A model generated the notes under the pieces. That model saw only the letters and a list, made by a program, of their open reading frames with translations, searched no databases and had not been told where the DNA came from. Shown piece by piece: positions 47,520-55,245 of a stretch of 64,000 nt of DNA. Position 1 is the stretch's first letter, and each line of letters opens with the position of its first letter. Source of the DNA: Nitrososphaeraceae archaeon (lineage in GTDB: Archaea > Thermoproteota > Nitrososphaeria > Nitrososphaerales > Nitrososphaeraceae). Both the position numbers and the translations under genes were made by a program. The stretch is from assembly GCA_009377575.1 (NCBI GenBank), contig WHTU01000003.1:1-64000 (forward strand), in the 5' to 3' direction.

Positions 47520-48716
47520 TTAATGTATATCAAGTACCTCTAGTCCGGGCATCGAGTCACCGGCTAGAAATCGAAGAGTCGCACCACCACCTGTGGATAC
47601 ATGACTCACTTCTCCTTCTGAAACACCCGATGTCTTCATAGCCTGAAGGGTATCTCCCCCACCAACTAAGGTCTTTGAACCACGCCAAAATGCAAGGGCC
47701 ATGCTTTTTGCAATATTTATAGTTCCGTTTGCGAACATTGGAATTTCAAATGAACCCATAGGGCCATTCCAGAATATAGTACCAGATGTGCTTCCTCCTA
47801 TCTCTGAAGAATATTTTTGAGCGGTTTGAATCCCGATATCAAACCCCGATGAACCTTCGGGAATATTTCCTTCCACCACTACTGCCGAAGAACTTTCGTT
47901 CACTGAAGAAGACACTATATGATCCATCGGTAGCATTATTTTTTCGCCATAAGAGGATAGAGCCTCAGTGGCCCATGCCAAATGTTCATTATCTATAAGT
48001 GAGTTCCCGGTTTTTGATCCATTTGCAAGCAGAAATGTATAGGCAGTTGCTCCTCCGAGTAGAAGCTTATCAGCTTTAGGTAACAAGTTCTCCAGTGCGC
48101 CAATTTTGTCTTTTATCTTGACTCCACCGACAACAAGGATCAGCGGTTTAACCGGATTATCTCGTATCATGGACAAATATTCAACCTCTCTCTTCAGGTT
48201 CAACCCAGCTGCTCTCTTATCAAAAAGCGATACGGCCCCGTGCGTCGAAGCGTGTTTTCTATGAGAAGTACTAAATGCATCGTTGACATAAAAATCCCCC
48301 AAGGTTGCAAGATGATTAGAAAAATCCGGATCATTGAGTTCCTCTGCTTGATGAAATCGAAGATTTTCTAATAAAAGAATATCTCCTTTATCCATAGCTT
48401 CAATTTCTTTTTCTACTGCACTCCCAACACAATCATCGGCGAATTTGACTTTATTGACTGGAAGAATTTCTGAAAGTCTTTGAGTAATAGGTCTTAGAGA
48501 GTATTTTTTCTCAGAACTCATAGGACGGCCCAGATGAGACATCAAAATCAATTTAGCTCCTCGCTTAGTTAGATATTCGATAGTTGGAATAGCCATTCTA
48601 ATACGATAATCCTCTCCAATTACGCCGTCATCCATGCTGACGTTGAAGTCGACTCTCATCAACACCTTTTTTCCGTAATAATTCGAGTCATCGAATTCTA
48701 AAATACTTCTCATCAT
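47520..48716 (-). CDS. pgk: Phosphoglycerate kinase
   Basis: 398 residues; interconverts 3-phosphoglycerate and 1,3-bisphosphoglycerate in gluconeogenesis. MRVDFNVSMDDG is the family signature, SHLGRP the Arg/His substrate-binding loop, and GGGDTLQAM with GGGATLRFLAG the C-terminal nucleotide region. The start could be the second Met. Length normal, no accessory fusion. Confidence 0.96.
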   Translation of the reverse strand: MMRSILEFDDSNYYGKKVLMRVDFNVSMDDGVIGEDYRIRMAIPTIEYLTKRGAKLILMSHLGRPMSSEKKYSLRPITQRLSEILPVNKVKFADDCVGSAVEKEIEAMDKGDILLLENLRFHQAEELNDPDFSNHLATLGDFYVNDAFSTSHRKHASTHGAVSLFDKRAAGLNLKREVEYLSMIRDNPVKPLILVVGGVKIKDKIGALENLLPKADKLLLGGATAYTFLLANGSKTGNSLIDNEHLAWATEALSSYGEKIMLPMDHIVSSSVNESSSAVVVEGNIPEGSSGFDIGIQTAQKYSSEIGGSTSGTIFWNGPMGSFEIPMFANGTINIAKSMALAFWRGSKTLVGGGDTLQAMKTSGVSEGEVSHVSTGGGATLRFLAGDSMPGLEVLDIH

Positions 48717-48787
48717 TTTTGTTACGTAAGTATGGAGTTCGGATTATAAGCCTTGTCACGAATTTCAAATCGCTGTTTCAGCTCAGC

Positions 48788-49018
48788 TTATTGGTCCAAA
48801 ACATATTTCCTTTGAAATTCAGCAAAACGGAGATCAAAATTTTTCGTAACCCGGGTGATAGATATTCCCGGTGGGATGCTTAATGATAATGATTTACTTA
48901 TCGACATAGTCAGTCCATCAATTCGATACTCAGATTTCATTGCTGAGGAATATCCGTTTTGATTATTTTTGATTTTTTTGATCGAAAATACAACATAATC
49001 TTTTCGGTTTATTCTCAA
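48788..49018 (-). CDS. Questionable small ORF, 76 aa
   Basis: Basic small protein without recognised domain; the C-terminal half (SIPPGISITRVTKNFDLRF) could form a short fold. It lies between pgk and a decayed gene with no clear promoter. It may be real or chance. Confidence 0.3.
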   Translation of the reverse strand: MRINRKDYVVFSIKKIKNNQNGYSSAMKSEYRIDGLTMSISKSLSLSIPPGISITRVTKNFDLRFAEFQRKYVLDQ

Positions 49019-49084
49019 TGCTGAGTAATGGGAATAATTTCGGTGGAAAGGGATAAGGACCGGGACAGCGCTTCCTTTCTTGCT

Positions 49085-50092
49085 TCAAAAATATTGGAGA
49101 TATCGTTCTGCAAGTAGGAGGTGTGCGTCTGCCTCCTTGAGGAGTTTGGATTTTTTTGGTTCGATACTCTCATATCTTACTTGAAAATATGAGACCTTTG
49201 CCCTGACGAATGCTTTGTAGCAAATCAGAAACCCTAGTATTTTTTCAGTGAATAATCCTTGCTCCCTGATACATAATCTTCCACAAAAATTGTCTGTAGA
49301 TCTTTACGCCTATGGTACTCTAAATCCATAGAAAGGTGAGCTACATCCTCTGCAACGTCTGCATACCTCAGAGAGTCATTAAATTCTATCCTGTCATATA
49401 AGTAATATTTTCTATCTTTGACAATGAATATATTCTTCAGATATAGATCTCCGTGAATATCTCTAATTTTCATATTGGAAATCCGATCTAGAAAGAATTC
49501 TTCATTGTTCACGACGAATTTGATTAGCCTGTGTTTAGCGTGCGTACGATACTTGACACCCGAGTCTGGACATTGTACGAAAATTTTCTTTTATTTTGGA
49601 TTTCAAGAATTTAAGCTGCCCATATCTTTGCATCGCCGTATTGGTCAATGCAGTAGAATGAAATTTAATCAGGATAGATACTATTTTCCGAATATTTGCA
49701 TCACTTACTTTGTGATCTGCTAAGAGCCTGTCCATTCTATATTCCGGGCTAATGCGTTTCATTTTAACGGCATATTCTACCGCTTTTCCTTCCTCCGTTA
49801 ATGACTTTGCAATAGCTATTCTGTTATTATTTTCTCCTCGAAGCGGTACGATTCTGCTTACACCTAAGTACATGTCCTTACATAATCTTCTATTTTGCTC
49901 AACTTCTTTGTAGCAATATTTCTTTCTTAAGTTCAAAGTCGAAAAGTCAAGTACTCCTCCAAACTATATTTGCTTCTTAACCTTGTATGCATAAGGTCCA
50001 GCCAAAAAAATCCAAGAGATACGTGTATTTTCAGTCTGGATATTTGGTGCCTCATATGGATAAGCGTCCTTATTTGGAAGTCCCGTGTACAC
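49085..50092 (-). pseudogene. Aminoglycoside-phosphotransferase-like kinase, decayed
   Basis: Pieces in three frames give a protein like the APH-like part of bifunctional phosphotransferase/ATP-binding proteins. Visible in order: AYPYEAPNIQTENTRISWIF, LDFSTLNLRKKYCYKEVEQN, IRDIHGDLYLKNIF (catalytic Asp), EFNDSLRYADVAEDVAHL (metal-binding Asp) and CYKAFVRAKV. Lesions: in-frame TAG at 49964-49966 (before FGGVLDFS); an extra base in A4 at 49580-49583; a missing base in T6 at 49240-49245. The last segment ends at a TGA at 49085. The start is uncertain (GTG at 50090-50092). Certainly inactive as read. Confidence 0.8.
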
Positions 50093-50531
50093 GTGATATT
50101 GCGAAGAGTCAGTCGCCTTTATAGTAACTAATCATCCCCTCACCTTCATTTTCGTCAATGCAATTTATTGGCTTCTGATATCTGAAACGTCTCCTTATAG
50201 TGTGGGTTAATGTTTACTGACATTAATCGTAAATATGTTCTAACCGGCTTCAAGATATATTCTATGGTTTTGAGTTTTGAATATTCGTAATTATATTATT
50301 TTCGGAAACAGGTAAAAGAAGGATGTCACAAACATGATCTTATTATTAACCGTCTCGTTTGCAGCTTTTATTTTGTGAATGCAATAAAAACAATAATAAT
50401 TAGAAAATAGATTACTTATCAAATCGCTGATCTTTCTTCCCAGTTGTCTACCGCCATCAAAGGTAATTTTTTGCAAGTCTTTTAGTGTATAAAAGATAAT
50501 AGTGATATATTTGAGCAACGTCTGAATCCTA
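50093..50531. other. Intergenic region, no gene seen
   Basis: About 440 bases. A minus-strand frame at 50291-50596 is low-complexity and not accepted. A start-proximal TATA-like TAGTGATATATTTG lies near 50500. Confidence 0.4.
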
Positions 50532-50750
50532 ATGAGTAGGAGAAAGGGAAGACTTCGGGAGGTATTTAGTAAAGCGATATATGCAGATGATCCCAAACTC
50601 TATATTGTGAGTTATCGAGACTTCGATTCAATCCTGGATCTCCCTCTTTTAGAATTTGTCAGATTATCTGAAAATTTTGAGCTAATCCCCCTGAGCAGAA
50701 TATCCAGCATTAGGAGAGAGGATAAAGTCCTGTATCAAAAGAGTTCTTAG
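50532..50750 (+). CDS. DUF504-like (MJ1316-type RNA repair) protein
   Basis: 72 residues. KLYIVSYRDFDSILDLPLLE and FELIPLSRISSIRREDKVLY follow the DUF504/MJ1316 pattern (YxVxxRG, IPxHRI.xI), a small predicted RNA-end recognition domain. The highly conserved RGA part is changed, so the assignment is tentative. The stop overlaps by four bases the end of the convergent cupredoxin gene. Confidence 0.55.
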   Translation: MSRRKGRLREVFSKAIYADDPKLYIVSYRDFDSILDLPLLEFVRLSENFELIPLSRISSIRREDKVLYQKSS

Positions 50751-51160
50751 TTCTCTCTCACTACAATGTTTCCTCTCATAGTAGCGGGATGAAGAGAGCA
50801 GTAATATTCAAATTCTCCTGGTTTTTCTGAAGCGATTGCCGTAACAAAATCCTGTTCGGGCGATAGAATAGCAGTATTGATATTCAATTCATCAACAATA
50901 AAATCATGCCTCACCAAGTCTTTGTTCAGGATAGTCAGCTTGTTTGGCTCATCGATTTTAGCGTATATGGTAGGATTAGTTTCGTTGAACAGGTTATCCT
51001 TAGCGACAAGCAAAATACCTTCTCTTATGTCAAGGGATGAAGGTTGCGATGGATTCACTAGATTTCCAATACCCCATAAACCTCCAACAGTGATGAAAGA
51101 GATGGCTATAATAGCGATAATGTTATTGCGGATCATTTTATTGATAACACCATATTTCAA
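50747..51160 (-). CDS. Membrane-anchored cupredoxin (plastocyanin-like)
   Basis: 137 residues. A hydrophobic N-terminal segment (IIAIIAISFITVGGLWGIG) anchors it facing outside. The type-1 copper ligands are His85 (VRHDF), Cys121, His124 and Met128 (YYCSLHPATMRG). Ammonia-oxidising archaea use many blue-copper proteins as electron carriers in place of cytochromes c. Start is ATG 51160 or the internal Met9. Confidence 0.88.
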   Translation of the reverse strand: MKYGVINKMIRNNIIAIIAISFITVGGLWGIGNLVNPSQPSSLDIREGILLVAKDNLFNETNPTIYAKIDEPNKLTILNKDLVRHDFIVDELNINTAILSPEQDFVTAIASEKPGEFEYYCSLHPATMRGNIVVREN

Positions 51161-51514
51161 TTTTATCAGGAGATCGGCGTACGTAAAGTGCGCTATCTTG
51201 CAAATAAGAGTTGCATCCCTTTATGAAGATAGGAGGAGTGACTCATCTTAGTTCGAAACATAAATATCTATTCGGTATTATATGTCTTCATTCTGTGTTT
51301 GGTTTGTCCAATCCTTTGTCTAGATAAAATAGGTACACTTGAAAATGACTGAAGTCCTATCATTGTAGTAAAAAATGACCACCCTACTTGTTCTCAAATT
51401 ATTTCTTCGGTACCTATCACTAGATATTGCCATACATTACGATAAAGTGCGTTGTACGATGATTCTTACAAACTAAGTCCATAAGTCAATAATTGGTTAA
51501 CCCTTCTTGTAAGA
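51161..51514. other. Intergenic region, no gene seen
   Basis: 350 bases between the cupredoxin start and the tRNA-Leu 3' end. No open frame or structure was recognised. Confidence 0.4.
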
Positions 51515-51629
51515 TGCGGGAGGTGGGATTTGAACCCACGGACCCCTTAGGGATGAGGTATCCCCGCCACATGGATCTGAGCGTCGTGCCAACGGTCTCA
51601 CGCCTTTGGCCATGCTTGGCAACTCCCGC
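51515..51629 (-). tRNA. tRNA-Leu (anticodon CAG), with two apparent introns
   Basis: Acceptor stem GCGGGAG / CTCCCGC, discriminator A (51515), D-arm GCC...GGC, a long variable arm and a T-arm GTGGG-TTCAAAT-CCCAC: a class II tRNA whose 5' half matches tRNA-Leu. The anticodon region is too long. Removing 51583-51596 (14 nt) and 51558-51573 (16 nt) leaves a perfect stem TGAGG/CCTCA and loop CTCAGAT, giving anticodon CAG with T33 and a mature length of about 85. The exact splice points are ambiguous by a base. Encodes no CCA. Confidence 0.85.
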
Positions 51630-52166
51630 GTTTGTTTCTCAATTGAATCAACTGAGATTTATATCCTGTCAATTCGATTCCTGATATCAGAGGTTATTTG
51701 TTTTCGAAGGCACACAGCTTCAGGTCGAGAATCGCCCAACCAGAGTAGAAGTAAGTTAAGAATTTTCCTTTACACTGTTGATGTTAGTACGCTTAAGATA
51801 ACGAATGAAGGTATGGGTCTTTGGATCTGATTAGATCATGTGGTACGAATCATGGCAACTTAAACAAGAAACAATTGATATGAATATTCCTCTATTCAGG
51901 ATCTAATCTTGCTGAAATTTCATTGTAGAATCAGCAATGGGAGGGCAGCGATTATGCCTTAATGCATCACTGTAAAAACTCCATAATTCAAGATATTTTT
52001 CTTTTACATAAGTACCTGCAAAAGAATGGCAAAGTAGAATTGCTATGCAGCCTCCAAATTATAAAAACTAGAAGCATTTCCTTAAACACAGCATAGAACA
52101 TTTGCGCTAGCATGCAGGACGTATTCAGGAACAAACTTAAATTCAATAGCTGACATTATCCTCATA
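51630..52166. other. Intergenic region, no gene seen
   Basis: About 540 bases between the tRNA-Leu 5' end and the hydrolase gene. No frame with coding character; no convincing RNA structure. Confidence 0.4.
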
Positions 52167-52838
52167 TTGTACGAACAGGAAGATATCCAGATCTCATGGA
52201 CAGGCCATGATGGATTTAGGATAAAAGGAACAAACAACCAGAATAACCAATTGACGGTCTATATCGATCCCTACCAACTAGCCTCCAAGTACCAGAATCA
52301 GAATGACGCAGACGTAGTTTTGATAACCCATGATCATTTCGATCATTTAAGCATCGATGATTTGAAACAAATAATTAATATCAATACAAGTATAATATCA
52401 TCCACCGAGTGTGTTGAAAAATTAGCTGAACTGAAATTGAAAGAAATTAGGGGATTAAAGCCTGACGAAAAAACTACTATTAAGGGTCTGACAATTGAAG
52501 CGGTTCCTGCCTACAATACTAATAAAAAATTCCATCCCAAGTCTGATGGAAAGGTAGGATTTGTTTTTAGTATAAATGAAAAGAGGATATATCATGCTGG
52601 TGATACAGATTTGATCCCAGAAATGGAATCTGTGAGGCCAGATATCGCACTTGTTCCTGTCTCAGGTACTTATGTGATGAATGCGGAAGAAGCCGCTAGT
52701 GCTGTCAACGAACTACTTCGACCCAAGAAAGTCGCAATACCTATGCATTACAATGCTATCGTCGGTACAGAGGAGGACGCTAAAAAATTCAAAAATCTTG
52801 TTAAAGCGTGTAAAGTAGAAATTTTATCCAAAGAATGA
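52167..52838 (+). CDS. Metallo-beta-lactamase-fold hydrolase (UPF0173-like)
   Basis: 223 residues. The zinc motif HxHxDH is in LITHDHFDHLS; later metal ligands are in YHAGDTDLIP and PMHYNAIVG. The small size and VYIDPY strand fit the UPF0173/ascorbate-lactonase-like subgroup. Substrate unknown. The start is TTG at 52167. Confidence 0.88.
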   Translation: MYEQEDIQISWTGHDGFRIKGTNNQNNQLTVYIDPYQLASKYQNQNDADVVLITHDHFDHLSIDDLKQIININTSIISSTECVEKLAELKLKEIRGLKPDEKTTIKGLTIEAVPAYNTNKKFHPKSDGKVGFVFSINEKRIYHAGDTDLIPEMESVRPDIALVPVSGTYVMNAEEAASAVNELLRPKKVAIPMHYNAIVGTEEDAKKFKNLVKACKVEILSKE

Positions 52839-52887
52839 AGAAGTTCAATCATTAATCTAGCGTCATGAGTAGACTGTTTTAAAAAAC

Positions 52888-52896
52888 TTATATATT
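52888..52896 (+). promoter_or_regulatory. TATA box of the Lys-rich small gene
   Basis: TTATATATT lies about 30 bases before the ATG at 52922, the geometry of a leaderless archaeal promoter. Upstream is a run of A that fits a BRE. Confidence 0.6.
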
Positions 52897-52921
52897 ATCA
52901 ATTTATTTCATATGATTGAAA

Positions 52922-52993
52922 ATGGCTGCTAAGAAAAAAGCAAAGTCTGCAAAGAAAGGAGAGAAAAAATCGACCCGATCCTCAAAGAAGTGA
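52922..52993 (+). CDS. Lys-rich micro-protein, 23 aa
   Basis: Twenty-three residues, eleven of them Lys, plus one Arg (starts MAAKKKAKSAKKGEKK). It has a well-placed TATA box and is followed by a hairpin with T-rich tail, so a distinct transcription unit is likely. It resembles basic tails of histones or ribosomal proteins. Nucleic-acid binding is inferred from charge only. Confidence 0.6.
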   Translation: MAAKKKAKSAKKGEKKSTRSSKK

Positions 52994-53016
52994 TCACTTT
53001 TTAGTTACTGATCATG

Positions 53017-53060
53017 GAGGCTCAATGAGGTCACCAAAGAGCCTCTCTTATTCTTTTTGT
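53017..53060 (+). terminator. Hairpin with T-rich tail after the Lys-rich gene
   Basis: GAGGCTC at 53017-53023 pairs with GAGCCTC at 53039-53045 (7 bp, loop 15) and is followed by TCTTATTCTTTTTG. It fits a transcription terminator of the small gene. Confidence 0.6.
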
Positions 53061-53626
53061 AATACTCCATATTGGTTGTGATATCTTTTTCTTAGGCATT
53101 GTCTCTGCGTAGAACTTTTGACACTTTTCATTAAATTTGATTTTTCCAATCATTGTCCCTTAAAAATTGGGTATAGTTGTTTTTCTGCTAAAACCGTTCA
53201 ATTCTTCAACCAATCTTTCTCATTTCTGATGACAGTACGGAAAACAAAATAGGGAAAATACCACGGGACTTGACGACCCAGTGGAACAGTTTAGAAACTT
53301 GGTTTGTCGCGATTTTGATCTACTAGATCGTTATCCTAAAACTTCAGATACTCTCTATCGCAATAGTCCCAAACGAACATTAATAAATTGCGACGTGCAC
53401 AAGACCACATATCCCAACAAGATCTTTATAGTCCGAGCGCGATTTTGTTAGATCGTCTGACAACCGCATTAGTTATTAGGTCGCCGTCGAATTAAAGACC
53501 AACCCGATTCATGAATTGAATAAAGTTAACTGAAATCTAATGACAATGAAAAAGTTTTTGATTTCGGCAAAGATAGAAAGAAGAAACACTAACTATAAAA
53601 AGCTCGAATGTATCGTAAAGGAACGG
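53061..53626. other. Intergenic region before tRNA-Ser, no gene seen
   Basis: About 570 bases. No coding frame. Some moderately G/C-richer stretches (near 53240-53300) could be a small RNA but no fold was established. Confidence 0.4.
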
Positions 53627-53753
53627 GCAGATGTGGCAGAGTGGTCTTCTCTAAATGAGAACAAAATAATGCGTCGGCCTTGAGTGAATCAGGTCAGAAG
53701 ATAGCCGATTCGCCTTCGGGCGATCAGGAGTTCGAATCTCCTCATCTGCGCCA
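53627..53753 (+). tRNA. tRNA-Ser (anticodon UGA), with two apparent introns, CCA encoded
   Basis: Acceptor GCAGATG / CATCTGC, G73 then CCA encoded, long variable arm with a GCC-TTCG-GGC hairpin, T-stem AGGAG/CTCCT: class II, Ser by G73 and anticodon. Anticodon stem TCGGC/GCCGA (53674-53678, 53704-53708) encloses CT-TGA-G plus an 18-nt insert (53685-53702) at the canonical 37/38 site. The D-loop has a second insert whose hairpin TTCTC/GAGAA (53647-53661) follows the GG of the D-loop. Without both the length is about 85. The 3' CCA ends six bases from a convergent gene. Confidence 0.9.
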
Positions 53754-53759
53754 TTTTAT

Positions 53760-54863
53760 CTAAAATTGCTCCTTTCTAATTGTCCCTCGGCGATGCTTCT
53801 TTGGTAACTTTGAGCTATGTGCTGATCTTATCCTTCTTTCCAACTTCGAGACAATTTCCTTCGATGCAGATATGGGATCATATGCCACGGCTTTCGCATC
53901 AACAATGCTATTGTTTGTCATTAGTCTTGCCCTAATGGAATATTTTCTTGTCTTGTGCTTGTCTACGTAAATAGTGACCAACCGTATATTTTCTAATCTC
54001 CCCTCAATCTTTTTCAGGAATTTTGTTATGTTTCTTTCAATTTCATTCTTGTCATCCTCACTTTCAGGATCTGAAATGTGTATAAAAGTAGGACCCCCAT
54101 GCTTCGGAAGCAATAACTCGAGTACATCTTTTGGAGTAATCACACCAATCGGACGTTTGTTTCCTACTACAACAACTTCTTCATGATCCTTTAAGTCTCC
54201 AGTTAAATCATTTATTTTTGATCCTTGTTCTACAGAGTAAGCATTTCTCATTATATCCTTCACTTTTACCTCTCGTATTACAGCCATTGTACCTAGTCCA
54301 GGAGACTTACTTGCTCTCTCCCTCGGTTTAGATATCATATGCACAATATCTAATACATTTATGATTCCTGTCAAAACACCGTCTTTGCTGATAACGGGCA
54401 AACGTGATATGTTGTATCTCCTCATCTTTGAAAGGGCATTCCCAAGAGTATCGTCTCCCTCTAGTACTATAGCACCACTCATAACTGAATCTACTGTTGC
54501 ATGACCAAACCTAGCGTTCACTACTATGTCTATTTCACTGACTATTCCTTCTAATTTAGAACTATTCTCAATGACTGGGAACGCGCGATTTCCTGCATTT
54601 AGTATCATCTCTATAGCTCGCTCTACTGCGACCTCACGACCTAGAGTGGGGGTTTTCGAGATGAAATTCTTAAGCTTAGATTCCGGAGAGGCATTAACTG
54701 AAAGAAATTCCTTTGCGAATACCATTCCCAAATAGTCATCGCTGTCATTAACGATAGGAATCTGGTTTAATCTGTTTGAGTGCATTAGATTAAGTGCCTT
54801 TGAAACAGTATCTTCAGGAGATAAGGAAATTACATCCCTTACCATAATGTCGTCTACTTTCAT
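53760..54863 (-). CDS. Four-CBS-domain protein with HPF-like C-terminus
   Basis: 367 residues: CBS motifs start near residues 1 (VDDIMVRDVISLSPEDTV), 65, 125 (VDSVMSGAIVLEGDDTL) and 205 (VKDIMRNAYSVEQGS), forming two Bateman modules that bind adenine nucleotides. From about 260 the sequence (FIHISDPESEDD, then ENIRLVTIYVDKHKTR and YSIRARLMTNNSIVDAKA) resembles the hibernation-promoting factor (HPF/RaiA) ribosome-binding fold, followed by a basic tail. Suggests energy-dependent ribosome silencing. Convergent with the tRNA-Ser gene. Confidence 0.82.
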   Translation of the reverse strand: MKVDDIMVRDVISLSPEDTVSKALNLMHSNRLNQIPIVNDSDDYLGMVFAKEFLSVNASPESKLKNFISKTPTLGREVAVERAIEMILNAGNRAFPVIENSSKLEGIVSEIDIVVNARFGHATVDSVMSGAIVLEGDDTLGNALSKMRRYNISRLPVISKDGVLTGIINVLDIVHMISKPRERASKSPGLGTMAVIREVKVKDIMRNAYSVEQGSKINDLTGDLKDHEEVVVVGNKRPIGVITPKDVLELLLPKHGGPTFIHISDPESEDDKNEIERNITKFLKKIEGRLENIRLVTIYVDKHKTRKYSIRARLMTNNSIVDAKAVAYDPISASKEIVSKLERRIRSAHSSKLPKKHRRGTIRKEQF

Positions 54864-54927
54864 TGTGTTTTATGATGATCCTAATCATTACATTAAAAAC
54901 CTTCCTCTACATATAACAAACGATCGG

Positions 54928-55110
54928 ATGGCTGATAGACGCCTTATCTTAATTGCTGCCATAATAATAATACTGGTTAGCGTAGTTACAATATATTTAG
55001 CCCCTTCCGATACGATCATCCCTATTCCTAATCCCGATGAAAATAGCACACACAACAACGACGACAACATTAGCACGCCGCAAGGTGGTCTTAGTCAGGA
55101 CTCTCCCTAG
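54928..55110 (+). CDS. Small single-pass membrane protein, 60 aa
   Basis: A membrane helix (LILIAAIIIILVSVVTIYL) follows the start MADRR. The remaining 35 residues are Pro/Asn/Asp-rich and likely outside. The frame is open from 54847 but the extra residues overlap the CBS gene promoter; ATG 54928 is preferred. No family recognised. Confidence 0.5.
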   Translation: MADRRLILIAAIIIILVSVVTIYLAPSDTIIPIPNPDENSTHNNDDNISTPQGGLSQDSP

Positions 55111-55245
55111 ACCAGCAATTACAATAAAAGCTCTTAAAAGTACAAAGTCAATAGTTGAATTATTAGGTTTTCAGTTTTGAGATCAACAAACCAGTGATTA
55201 TGATACTGTAATAAATGATGTATGATGCATGATGTATGTTGTTTG

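Noticed and set aside
50291-50596. 101-aa minus-strand ORF
   Set aside because: Low-complexity hydrophobic text from AT-rich sequence overlapping the DUF504-like gene.
51493-51684. Plus-strand ORF over the tRNA-Leu gene
   Set aside because: Its translation is the familiar artefact of a tRNA read in reverse (VGFEPTDPL-type text).
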